Shown in pieces: positions 11,315-21,795 of a DNA stretch of 64,000 bases; the first letter of the stretch is position 1; each line of letters opens with the position of its first letter. The stretch spans positions 124,001 to 188,000 of the forward strand of contig JAKCPI010003172.1 of the NCBI GenBank assembly GCA_023213315.1, written 5' to 3'. Position numbers and translations under genes: made by a program. The notes beneath the pieces are model-generated. The model worked only from the letters and a program-made list of their open reading frames with translations. It had not been told where the DNA came from and ran no database searches. Source of the stretch: Euborellia annulipes (taxonomy: Eukaryota; Arthropoda; Insecta; Dermaptera; Anisolabididae).

Positions 11315-12125
11315 CCCTGGTAGGAATTGCCAATGCTGACAATTGGCCGAACCTTGGGCCAGTTGTCATCAGTTGTCATTTGCCAAGCCTTGCGTAGTGA
11401 CCATTGGGCCAAGCCTGGTCCGAGGCTTGGCCCAATAGTATTATATTATTAAACCGAGCCTTGGGAAGACGAATGGACCAAGTCTGGACCGAGACTTGGC
11501 CCAATGGTATTATTTTTATTAAACCGAGCCTTGGGAAGTCACCAATGGACCAAGCCTGGTCCCAGGCTTGGCCCAATGGTTAATTGACCCATCATATAAT
11601 TAAAAAAATAAAAAATTAAATAAAATGAAGTGCTATTAATTGAAAAAATAGTAATATATATTTTAAATCTGGTGATTGTTTGATAAAGTTTATTTAGCTA
11701 AAATAAAAGGCAAATCAAATAGCTTAGAAAAGAGTCATATCAATATAACAACTGTGTACGAGAGCGTAAAGGCATTGACAAATGAAGAACAAAACCAAAA
11801 AGCTCGAGTTCAAATCTCTCGAGGAACAACTTTTTTTTCCTCGAGGCTTGGATCGACCATCCATTTTTTGTTTTCCAAGGCTTGGGCCAACCTTGGTTTT
11901 TTTGATTCTCGAGGCTTGGTCCAAACTTGGTTTTTTTGATTCCCAAGGCTGGGTACATTGTTATCATTCCAAGGCTTGGACCAAGCCTCACCCAATGGTT
12001 AGACAAGGCTTGGACCAAGCCTCACCCAATGGTTAGACAAGGCTTGCCCCAAACCTCGCCCAATGCTCGGGACGATTGATCCAAGCCTGGTCCAAGCCTT
12101 GCCCAATTGTGTATTCCTACCAGGG
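11315..12125. mobile_element. MITE built of AGGCTTGGnCCAAGCCT palindromes
   Basis: The ends CCCTGGTAGGAAT (11315) and ATTCCTACCAGGG (to 12125) are perfect 13-bp inverted repeats. The interior carries many variants of GGCTTGGACCAAGCCT and CCCAATGG in both orientations, clustered near both ends (11390-11580 and 11840-12110). The ORFs at 11376-12036 are shadows of this periodic sequence. No transposase. Superfamily not recognised. Confidence 0.75.
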
Positions 12126-12284
12126 TTGACGAACTTGCCATTAGAATTTTGAAAAGAAATTTTATATGCTTAAAGAGGAGCTTCTAGGGATTAGAGGAAA
12201 ATTATTTTCATCACGAAATCCCTATAACTTCTTAAAGTTAAGATTTCTCCCATAGGAAATGTATAGAAATATATATATATATAT

Positions 12285-14204
12285 GGGTGATTCTTTTACA
12301 AACCGAACACTTTCTGACCGACATGTTTTTGATTTGGATGAAATTTTTTTTACGGGTTCTATAACGAAAAAAAAGATAGCCATCCGCGAGGATTTTCTTT
12401 TTCTTTAATATTTTGGGAAATATCGAGGGTCGAAAATGTGAAAATTTGATGATTTTCTGCTTAGACGCTCACTTTTAAAAATTCATAACTCTGGTTCTAT
12501 TTGAGCTAGAAAAAAACTTTTTTTATCATTTTAAAGCTAAAAGAGTGAACTTTAAGAAAAAAATTGTTCCACCAAAATTTATTAAAGATTTCACATTGTT
12601 ATCAACAATTGAAATCTTAAAATCGATTTTTAACAATGGGGCCCCAAATGTATTGCATTTTTATTATAACCATCGCATTCTACGTCGAATTTTATACCGA
12701 TAACGGTTTTTTAATCGATGGAGAATCAATTAGTACTATTGAAAAAAAATCCCGCCAAGTGCTCTCATGCGGTAAAATGACGTCATATCAAAAATAAGAA
12801 AAAAAAGTCCGGGGGCATTGAACCACTCTTTCCAAAACTATATTTAGATTTAATGTAGCTTTTATGTTCAAGTAGCTATCCGTTGCACAAGTAGGGCTAT
12901 TTTTCGATATTTTTTTGCCTAAAAAATTATGTTTTTCGAGAAAAAAACCAATTTTGGAGTTAATTACTCGGGATTTTTTTACTTATTCTATTAGAGGTTT
13001 TCTTTCTGCACCAAATGACATCCCATTTAGTCTGATCTGATTAGCCGTTCGGAATCTACAGGGGTTTAAACTTTCAAATTAGAATTTACCGCAGCACGGT
13101 AAAATAAAATGGTAGGAAAAAAATAAATGGTGAAATCTTTAGCTGAAAACTCATTCTTTCTAACCGTATATTTCCCATAATTATACCTCTTAAGACAGAG
13201 GAGTTATTCAAGCCGATAAACTTTTTCGTTCATGCTCTAGGGCAAGAAAAAAAATCTTTGCACGAAAAAGTTTATCGGCTTGAATAACTCCTCTGTCTTA
13301 AGAGGTATAATTATGGGAAATATACGGTTAGAAAGAATGAGTTTTCAGCTAAAGATTTCATCATTTATTTTTTTCCTACCATTTTATTTTACCGTGCTGC
13401 GGTAAATTCTAATTTGAAAGTTTAAACCCCTGTAGATTCCGAACGGCTAATCAGATCAGACTAAATGGGATGTCATTTGGTGCAGAAAGAAAACCTCTAA
13501 TAGAATAAGTAAAAAAATCTCGAGTAATTAACTCCAAAATTGGTTTTTTCTCGAAAAACATAATTTTTTAGGCAAAAAAATATCGAAAAATAGCCCTACT
13601 TGTGCAACGGATAGCTACTTGAACATAAAAGCTACATTAAATCTAAATATAGTTTTGGAAAGAGTGGTTCAATGCCCCCGGACTTTTTTTTCTTATTTTT
13701 GATATGACGTCATTTTCCGCATGAGAGCACTTGGCGGGATTTTTTTTCAATAGTACTAATTGATTCTCCATCGATTAAAAAACCGTTATCGGTATAAAAT
13801 TCGACGTAGAACGCGATGGTTATAATAAAAATGCAATACATTTGGGGCCCCATTGTTAAAAATCGATTTTAAGATTTCAATTGTTGATAACAATGTGAAA
13901 TCTTTAATAAATTTTGGTGGAACAATTTTTTTTCTTAAAGTTCACTCTTTTAGCTTTAAAATGGTAAAAAAAGTTTTTTTCTAGCTCAAATAGAACCAGA
14001 GTTATGAATTTTTAAAAGTGAGCGTCTAAGCAGAAAATCATCAAATTTTCACATTTTCGACCCTCGATATTTCCCAAAATATTAAAGAAAAAAGAAAATC
14101 CTCGCGGATGGCTATCTTTTTTTTCGTTATAGAACCCGTAAAAAAAATTTCATCCAAATCAAAAACATGTCGGTCAGAAAGTGTTCGGTTTGTAAAAGAA
14201 TCAC

Positions 14205-14206
<2 letters not shown>
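12285..14206. repeat. Giant palindrome P1 (foldback element)
   Basis: The left arm starts GGGTGATTCTTTTACAAACC and the right arm ends with its reverse complement. The arms meet around 13245 with only a few tens of bases of loop. Identity is very high but not perfect: about 12770 reads GCGGTAAAATGACG and its partner corresponds to GCGGAAAATGACG, and near 12672 ATCGCATTC pairs with a GCGTTC version. The element sits between (AT)n tracts. No coding frame of note. Confidence 0.9.
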
Positions 14207-14240
<34 letters not shown>

Positions 14241-14537
14241 CAATAGTGGAGTGGATATCGTCAAAGTCTTATATGGCCTGAGTTGCCGAAAAGACTGTGT
14301 GAATGTGTGGGTGAATGTGAGTGTGAGTGAGAAAAAAGTGAGTGTTAAAAAAAAAAATGCGGCCCTCGGGGCTTGGTGTAGGGGTTAGCATGCTAACCTC
14401 GTATACCAAAAGTCGCGGGCTCGGACCCCAGGCAGTCCGATGATTTTATTTAAGCCATCTGGTATCCAAATGGCTTAAATAGAAATGCCTGAACCCCCAA
14501 TAGATATATTCATTACAACCGTTATCGTAAGTCTTAT
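14207..14537 (+). mobile_element. Two SINE-1 copies in tandem
   Basis: A SINE-1 tail (14238-14358: GGATATCGTCAAAGTCTTAT, GCCTGAGTTGCCGAAAAGAC, GT-rich tail, A-run) is followed directly by a second SINE-1 head (14363 on: CTCGGGGCTTGGTGTAGGGG, GTCGCGGGCTCGGACCCC, internal hairpin) that stops near 14537 after CGTAAGTCTT. The first copy starts right at the edge of palindrome P1, the second ends at a family A-type hairpin. Confidence 0.8.
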
Positions 14538-14575
14538 CTGGTGTGACAACCAGTCACACCAGATTTTTAAGTCCA
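14538..14575. repeat. Solo family A 3' hairpin (short form)
   Basis: ATCTGGTGTGACAACCAGTC followed by ACACCAGATTTTT forms a near-perfect stem. It is the short form of the family A 3' hairpin and stands alone with no family A body next to it. Confidence 0.7.
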
Positions 14576-15130
14576 AGGGTCGAAAAAAAAAACAGACTTG
14601 TCAAGTCATAGATTTTTTTTTTTTTCTTTAGTGATCAAGGAAGTCGAGCCTTTTGCATAGTAACTTTCAACAAATTCTCCATTTTGAAATGATTTTCTGG
14701 ACTTTTTTAATTTTCCAAACTCAAAATATTCGTCAAAGGATGGCGGAATTTATTATTAATAACTTTTATCTCTAATTATATTGTTCCCGCCCTACCATTT
14801 ATTAAAATTAATTCTCTTTGACATTTAAATGAAATGTTCTATGTTAATTAAACTACTTTAAATAAATTAAAGCAAGTTTGAATAATTTCGAGACTAGATA
14901 GATTTTTCTACAGATATCTATTTATCTATCTATCTCTGAGAGCCCTCTCAGTGAGAGGGCTGTTTCCTTGACGACTGGAACAAAATTCTCCCCTGGTTAA
15001 GAGGGAGTCGAATTTCGCAACTTAAGACGACATCATTAAAGCCCAAATGCGGAGTGGAATAACGAAAATAACTAACAAGTTTAGCTATTTTCTAAATTCA
15101 ACATTCAATTTTTTTTTCTCTGAGATACAA
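14576..15130. other. AT-rich intergenic, one perfect hairpin
   Basis: AT-rich DNA with an ATCT tetranucleotide repeat near 14915-14935, immediately followed by the hairpin AGCCCTCTCA-G-TGAGAGGGCT at about 14941-14961. No gene seen. Confidence 0.5.
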
Positions 15131-15393
15131 AAATTTCGTGTCAAGTGCCAGTGGAGTACCGGTATCTAACTTAAATATAAAATTTCAAGCTCCTAGTTCT
15201 TTTCGTTCTTGAGATATTTTGTTCACAGACACACACACCCCCACACACACACACACACAGACAAACCATGTTGCAAAAACCACGTGTATATCCATCAAAA
15301 TTTTGACAACCAATTTTTGACATTAATCCAATACTTTCTCTCTACATATAGTGAAAATATATTAACATATTATATATAGGTAAGAGAAAGTAA
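15131..15393 (-). mobile_element. Family A element, 5' half, minus strand
   Basis: Body segment (CTAACTTAAATATAAAATTTC), a CA/CCCC microsatellite (15225-15260), the core, and the 5' hairpin ending AGGTAAGAGAAAGT. The 3' half is absent. Confidence 0.8.
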
Positions 15394-16160
15394 TATATAA
15401 GCTTCATATACCTTCATATATCGAAAAAAAAATTTTTAAATTAGAGATTAGATTGCGTTCATTCAGAATACTTTATTTAGGTTCAAAAAAAAAAGTTATT
15501 TATTTTGTTGTCTGGCAAATATTTCATAAATCTTTGATCAATATGGATAAATTGAATTGGGCTGGAGTCTCTCTAAAATATTAAGACGTATTAAATTGAT
15601 AAGATGTTGTTAATGTTGTTGTTGCTGTTCTCTTCTTCTTTGAGGGCCTTATGAGGAGATTTATTGAGAATGAGGAACGTGAGAGAGATCCTGGGTTGTT
15701 CTGACGCGACCACGCGACCCTATAATTAGCGAAGGGGTTCCCACCCACACCCTTCCTCCAAGAAAATTATTTATTTTCAGGGTCCAGAGATTAATTTTTT
15801 AATTGCTTATTTGACCTTAAATATAAATTTTCACATTTTTTTTAGTTCTTTCTTTCTAAACATATTATTATTTATTTATTTTGTTTTTATTCTCGTTTAT
15901 TTTAAAAATATTAATTTATTGTCAAGAAAGTTCTTTCTTTTTTCAAGGAGTAGTCTAATGGTAGCGGAGAGGGCATAATGAATAAGTGTCTATTCTTTTT
16001 ATTTTTAGTATCTTGTTAGGAATTATTAAATTGATGTAGCCAAGATCATTTAGCGCCAACACTATTATGATTCTATGCGACTATTTACATTGGCTAAGAT
16101 ATCAGCGATACTTTTTAATTAAATTTATAAGGTAGGGAATAATTTTAATTATACACTAGC
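15394..16160. other. Intergenic with unique island
   Basis: About 15600-15770 is GC-richer and not repeated in the window. Near 15955 AGTAGTCTAATGGTAGCGGA resembles a tRNA A box, but no B box follows, so it is at most an old SINE scrap. No gene supported. Confidence 0.4.
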
Positions 16161-16290
16161 ATGGGCGTAACTAGGGAGGCCCCGGGAAGGGGGGGGCAGA
16201 AAACTCGTCCCCCCCCAGAAGGCTCCCCGGCCCAAGAAAAATTGAGTTAATATGGGGCTTTCCAGGCCCCCGGAGGATCTGGCTGCATGC
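16161..16290 (-). mobile_element. GC-rich hAT-type fragment ('GGGCGTAACTAGG' family)
   Basis: ATGGGCGTAACTAGGGAGGC, then GAAGGCTCCCCGGCCCAAGAAAAATTGA in inverse relation to 31676-31870 and to the centre of palindrome P4. The tip GGGCGTAACTAGG resembles hAT termini of the CAGTGGCGTAACTAGG type seen at 33932. Only one end is recognisable. Confidence 0.5.
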
Positions 16291-16329
16291 ATTTTTAAGT
16301 GTCGACATCCACACACATACACAAACACA

Positions 16330-17950
16330 CATAATTCTAAAATAAATAAGAAACTACATATATAATATTTAAGCTATTATATACGTCGCGTATGTTAATC
16401 GCGAAGGAAATTTATATAATTCCAATATTTATTAATTCTACCCGAAAATAGTAAGGGTGTGCTTCCGGAAGTTAAACCACGGATCCACCAAATTGTACTC
16501 GGGGTGTCCTTACCACTAGACCACAGCAAGGCATTCGGGTATATGAATTCACTCAGGAAGCAATTTTAGTATTTGAATTAATAAATATTGTAATTATATA
16601 AATTTCCTTCGCGGCTAACATACGCGATGTATATAATACTCGTATCTTAAATATTGTATATGAATTTCTTATTTATTAATTAATTAATTTGACTTTGAGG
16701 ATGTACAAGATTATATAACTTTCTTAATGTATTTGGAAGTTTACTTGTAAAAGTATTCAGATGGATTTGAATGATTATAATAAAAAAATTTTTACATAAA
16801 AAATTTTTTTATTTTTCAGGAATTAAACACCGACGACTGGTTTGCGCACATTTCTCAGTTTCGGTCATCATATGTGACCATCATCAGGCCTAAAAAATTA
16901 AGATACATTATACAAAACTTAAGGCTTAAAACAAAATCTATCTGATCTTAAATTATAATTTTACACTTTGTTACATAGATTCTTTAACATTAAATTATTT
17001 AGAATACTTTCTTTTCCAAAAAAAAAAACAAAATTTTATCTTTCTTTTTCTTATCTTTATCTCTTTTTATACACATACCTTTTTCCTTTTCCCCTATGTA
17101 TGCTCATATGCCCTTATTTTAAAGATGGTGGCACTGACTTTCTCAAAACTATATGTGATATATTTTATTTTTAGCTCAGATTTTAATTTCTTCGAAGCGC
17201 CATTGTTTATCTATTAGAATTTTTGTCAATTAGTAAAATATAAAATGTACATAAAGTTTTGTTAAATCAAAATCATTTTTATAATTCTAATAGACTATTT
17301 ATCTAATTTACATGCTTAGTTTTCTAATTAAAAATTATTGTTACATTATAATCATCATTTACATGGCATGACTTCGATTACTTTTTTTAATTTAAAAAAT
17401 TTTTATTTTTTGTTTTTCTACTTACTTGTTTCTGAGCTTCTCTATAGATATTTTAATAATACAATTGTTATTTCTTTCTGGCTATTATTGATTTTAAGCC
17501 TTAAGTTTTGTATAATGTATCTTAATTTTTAGGCCTGATGATGGTCACATATGATGACCGAAACTGAGAAATGTGCCAAACCAGTCGTCGGTGTTTAATT
17601 CTGAAAAATAAAAAAATTTTTTATGTAAAAATTTTTTTATTATAATCATTCAAATCCATCTGAATACTTTTACAAGTAAACTTCCAAATACATTAAGAAA
17701 GTTAATTAATTAAATTTGAGATCTTCTCAATTATTGTATCTAGATTGCGCATGGTCGACGAGAAAATTTGTGGCGCCGAATTTAGTTCCATTACTCTATA
17801 AAATTGCTTTCTGAGTGAATTCATACACCCGAATGCCTTGCTGTGGTTTAGTGGTAAGGGCGCAGAGAGTACAAATTGGTGGATCTGTGGTTCAACTCAT
17901 GGCGGCTCACCCTAACCCTTTTCGGGTATTTGAATTAATAAATTTTGGAA
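16330..17950. repeat. Nested inverted repeat P5
   Basis: Several mirror layers. Inner arms at about 16712-16936 and 17486-17705 are near-perfect inverses (including AGTTTCGGTCATCATATG and its complement) around a 550-bp AT-rich loop. Outer parts pair 16450-16563 with 17806-17915, both with a tRNA-like head. A further small inverted pair sits at 16340-16440 and 16570-16675 (CGCGAAGGAAATTTATATAA and inverse). The two T-rich ORFs in the loop show no domains. Confidence 0.8.
17843..17915 (+). mobile_element. tRNA-like SINE head within P5
   Basis: TTGCTGTGGTTTAGTGGTAA resembles an A box and GATCTGTGGTTCAACTCATG a B box. An inverted relative lies at about 16450-16535. A third SINE head type distinct from SINE-1. 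Confidence 0.5.
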
Positions 17951-18314
17951 TTGTATAATTCTAAAAATGATTTTTTAGTGCATACTAGAAAGTCTTAGGA
18001 AAGTAATTTCTGAATTTTTTTTTCGTAAATTTTATGAATGGTTTTAGCAATTATCTAGCACGAGAGACTGTTTTTATTATTTTCTTTAATTTAACTTTAA
18101 GCCGGAAGTGAACGGATGTGAAGTTTAACGGTTTGATGCCAACCCTTATGAACTTTCAATCATTAAAAAATAATAATTTGATATTAGGTATAGGAATTAA
18201 TATTTTTAAATTTCTAATCTCAAAAAGGAAACGTTTTTTCATAATTTCTAATCTCAAAATAAAATTTTTCTAGATATGATTGATATTTTTTTATCAAAAT
18301 GAATGTATTATATA
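17951..18314. other. AT-rich intergenic
   Basis: No repeat or coding frame of note between P5 and P2. Confidence 0.5.
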
Positions 18315-19858
18315 CCGGGTGGGCCAATAGTGCGGGAACGGAAGATTGTGGGCTTATTAACGGACATTTTTAAAATTTGTTGATCGCACATAATGTGGGG
18401 CCTTTAGGGCTACAAATTAAAAATATTTTTGTTCCAATTGCACCTCATATACAGGGTGGTCCACATCAAAGTTATGTTTTTTTAAATGGAAAGCCCTGTA
18501 TATTATTGCATCATTTGGATTCTACGGCCAATTTTAGTATGACTTTATGTCATGCAATGTATTCTAAAACAAACCGTTTAATCGCAAATCGGGCTTTTGT
18601 GAAAAAACTGCTGTCTGAAAAAAATTGAATATCGAGCGAACCATAAAACTTAGGGGACTGTCCTTTTGTGAGGTTACTAACCATGAAATGTACTAATGTA
18701 GGCCAGATGGGTAACTCTTGGGAGATATGGCTATGCCAATTTGGAAAATTTCAATCATGGATAACTTCATTATTTCAAAGGGAACATGCTACTTTTTTTT
18801 ATGCCATGGGACGTGAAATTTAATTAGCTTTCAGATGATATAAGGTTGTCTATATCTATCTTTGGTAGTTTTCTTTTTATTCCAAAATATCTGATAACGA
18901 AAAAAAAAAATTATTTATTATAGACAAAATAATTGAAAAAAAAATCCAAACGCAAAACAAAATTGTAATAAATGGAAAAAATATGCTAAATATTCGAAAA
19001 TGTCTTTAAATTTCCTTTAAAATCATTTATTTTAATTCCTCCTAGTCCCGCAAATTTGGGTTACGATTTGTCAACAAGATGGCGCACCTCCTAACCTGAA
19101 CATAACCCAAATTTATTTTTCGAGAAGTTCAAATAAATGATTTTAAAGAAAATTTAAAAACATTTTCGAATATTTAGCATATTTTTTCCATTTATTACAA
19201 TTTTGTTTTGCGTTTGGATTTTTATTTTAATTATTTTGTCTGTAATAAATATTTTTTTTTTCGTTATCAGATATTTTGGAATAAAAAGAAAACTACCAAA
19301 GATAGATATAGACAACCTTATATCATCTGAAAGATAATTAAATTTCACGTCCCATTGCTTAAAAAAAGTAGCATGTTCCATTTGAAATAATGAAGTTATC
19401 CATGATTGAAATTTTCCAAATTGGCATGGCCATATCTCCCAACACAAGAATAATTCCGGGTTACCCATCTGGCCTACATTAGTACATTTCATGGTTAGTA
19501 ACCTTACAAAAGAACAGTCCCCTAAGTTTTATGGTTCGCGAGATATTCAATTTTCTTCAGAGAGCAGTTTTTTCACTAAAGCCCGATTTGCGGCTAAAAG
19601 GTTTGTTTTAGAATACTTTGCATGACATAAAGTCATACTAAAATTGGGCGTAGAATCCAAATATGCAATAATATACAGGGCGTTCCATTTAAAAAAACAA
19701 CTTTGATATGGACCACCCCTGTATATGAAGTGCAATTGGAACGAAAATATTTTTAATTTGTAGCCCTAAAGGCCTCACATTATGTGCGATGAACAAATTT
19801 TAAAAATGTCCGTTAATAAGCCCACAATTTTCCGTCCACGCACTATTGGCCCACCCGG
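18315..19858. repeat. Giant palindrome P2 (foldback element)
   Basis: The left arm begins CCGGGTGGGCCAATAGTGCG and the right arm ends with the inverse, GGCCCACCCGG. Arms of about 0.72 kb flank a loop at roughly 19036-19130 (CAACAAGATGGCGCACC). TATA stands outside each tip, fitting a TA target. Arms differ by scattered substitutions (GAACGGAAGATTGTGGGC against GGACGGAAAATTGTGGGC), so it is not a simple read-through artefact. The ORFs at 18377-18628 and 19547-19735 are the same sequence in opposite arms and are not evidence of a protein. Confidence 0.9.
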
Positions 19859-20424
19859 TATACGAGGGAAAATTGCGAATTAGTGCCCGAGTCGAAATCG
19901 AACGCCTGGTTTGAACCTTTTAGTCCTGAATTCCCTTGTTATTTGATGGGATGTTATTTATTTACAATTTTGTGAAAGCCTACTGATTCTACCAGGAGAA
20001 TTAGAAGATTCAAACCAGTACTTGAACGCCTGGTTTGAACCTTTTAGTCCTGAATTCCTTTGTTATTTGATAGGATTAAAATTTGGTTAAAGCCTACTAA
20101 ACCTACCAGGAGAATTAGAAGGTTCAAACCAGTATTTGAGTCAAAATTAAAAGCCTGGCTTGAGCCTACTGAGCCTGCCAGGAGAATTAGAAGGTTCAAA
20201 CCAGTACTTGAACGCCTGGCTTGAACCTTGCAGTCTTCAATTGAGGACTAAAAGGTTCAAGCCAGGCGTTCGATTTTGACTCGGGAAGTACTGGTTTGAC
20301 CCTTCTAATCCTCTCGGGTAAAAAATTAAAAACAGTGCGATCTCAGCGCCAAAGCTTTAATAGATGACCACCTTTCATTTCCTTTCATTCCTTGGATATT
20401 TGGATTTATTATCGATAAAAAAGA

Positions 20425-20995
20425 AGTAAGTTTTAACTTTTATTTTCATTTTTTTCATTAATTTTCTTTATTATTATTAATTATTTTTATTTATTTAAGG
20501 GTCAACGTTATAAAAACAAGCCAAAACAAAATGATAAGGTTAGCTGTTATTTTTATTTTATTTATATATATGTTATCTTATATTCTATTTAATTTTTTCA
20601 ATTATATTCATTATAAATTTTAGTTGTAAAAACACATTGGCCTGAAGAAGCCACTTTAATTTTAATAAATGAATACAAGGAACATTGGCCATTCATGTCA
20701 TTTTGAAAGGTAAGAAGACAAATTAAAAAAGATTATAAATTTATAAAATTAATTTATATATTTTTCACATTTCCAGAGAACTAAAAGAAGTTCTTACTGA
20801 AAAGAAAAATATTTTTCCACATGTGATAGCTGATGGTATAGGCCTACATATACAGTCAAGATAAAAATTAATGTGATTTATTTTAGAAATGGAAACTTAT
20901 TTTTACATCCATATTTTCTTTAAAACAATTTCAGTAATGAATCTCCAGAAATATTGAAATCGACACGAAGAGCAATTGGAATTTTTAAAATTTTT
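20425..20995 (+). pseudogene. Exon-like remnants, possible SANT/MADF-type DNA-binding domain
   Basis: Between AT-rich intron-like segments, short stretches are bounded by splice-like signals (AAGAAGTAAGT near 20422, TTTAAGGG near 20500, a GTAAGAAG donor at 20709, TTTCCAGAG at 20775, TTTCAGTAATG near 20935). Read through the second piece, the protein is THWPEEATLILINEYKEHW, which resembles the start of Myb/SANT-like DNA-binding domains used by transposon-derived regulators. The next piece reads RELKEVLTEKKNIFPH. A stop interrupts the simplest joining, so it is decayed or mis-joined. The identification is inference; the alternative is chance. Confidence 0.3.
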
Positions 20996-21120
20996 TAAAT
21001 ATATGTTATCTTATTCTCAAATTAAAGAAAATTGATATTTAAACAAAAAATATAATTTTATTTAAAGATTAATTTGATTTTCCTTTTATTTAAGAATTTA
21101 ATTGTAGCGAAATGAAGAGC

Positions 21121-21228
21121 AAAACGTGAAGTTCCATCAAAATCTCGACATCGAATTTTTTGACATGAATCCAATACTTTCTCTCTATATATATATTACA
21201 TATATACATAGGTAAGAGAAAGTAAAAA
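21121..21228 (-). mobile_element. Family A 5' fragment
   Basis: ATCTCGACATCGAATTTTTT, ATGAATCCAATACTTTCTCT, an AT loop and AGGTAAGAGAAAGT. Minus-strand first about 100 bp of family A, embedded in the 19886-21795 element. Confidence 0.8.
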
Positions 21229-21249
21229 ATTTCGAATGTGGAGTGCCAA

Positions 21250-21462
21250 GTTGTATAAATTAGCAAAGAGGTATGCTTGTTTTTTGGCATTGGAAAAATA
21301 ACTTTTAGGGTGTTTTCTTCAAATATTTCGATGGCATTTAATAGGACTTCTTCATCAGCGGTGAAGTGCTATTAAATGTCTTCGAAATATTTGAAGAAAA
21401 CACCTAAAAGTTATTTTTCTCATTGCCAAAAAACAAGCATACCTCTTTTGCTAATCTAACAA
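21250..21462. repeat. Short foldback with CTGATGA motif in the loop
   Basis: Arms at about 21258-21342 and 21368-21456 are near-perfect inverses (ATAACTTTTAGGGTGTTTTC and its complement with one fewer G). The loop read on the minus strand is CCGCTGATGAAGAAGTC, followed by ATCGAAAT in the arm. Confidence 0.7.
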
Positions 21463-21795
21463 AATTATCAGAACTTTTTGTCACTCTGTATATATGTATA
21501 TAAACAAATTTTTTAAATGAGAATTTATAGGCCTAAACTAGGATTCCAGCATTCAATACTGCTGGTCGTAATAGTAGATCTGGTAGACTTAAAACTAGTA
21601 TTTCGAATACCTGGTCTGAGTCTAAACATGTCAAAAAAAGGGATATAAGTAGACTTTTTAGAGCAAACCAGACTATCAAATTCCCATAGAAACCATGCTT
21701 TCAAATCCTAGTTTGATTCTGTTAAGTCTACTTAGACAACAATTAGATTCTGAGGTTTGTGTGACTCAAACCAGGCGTTCGATTTTCGACTCGGG

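Larger units (their letters stand above)
19886..21795. mobile_element. TIR element with 30-bp ends, about 1.9 kb
   Basis: CCCGAGTCGAAATCGAACGC continuing to CTGGTTTGA at the left is matched by the inverse at 21766-21795 (one inserted base). The first 430 bp is a set of direct and inverted repeats of the terminal sequence with AGGAGAATTAGAAGGTTCAA units (four copies between about 20000 and 20300). The interior holds exon-like remnants (20425-20990), a family A fragment and a short foldback. No transposase is recognisable. It lies 27 bp from palindrome P2. Confidence 0.75.

Noticed and set aside
11676..12036. Overlapping ORFs of 84-92 codons on both strands
   Set aside because: Periodic palindromic MITE sequence keeps several frames open at once; no domain.
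18377..18628. 83-codon ORF, mirrored by a 62-codon ORF at 19547-19735
   Set aside because: Both are the same palindrome arm sequence read on opposite strands; arms are non-coding foldback DNA and substitutions do not favour synonymous sites in any way I can see.
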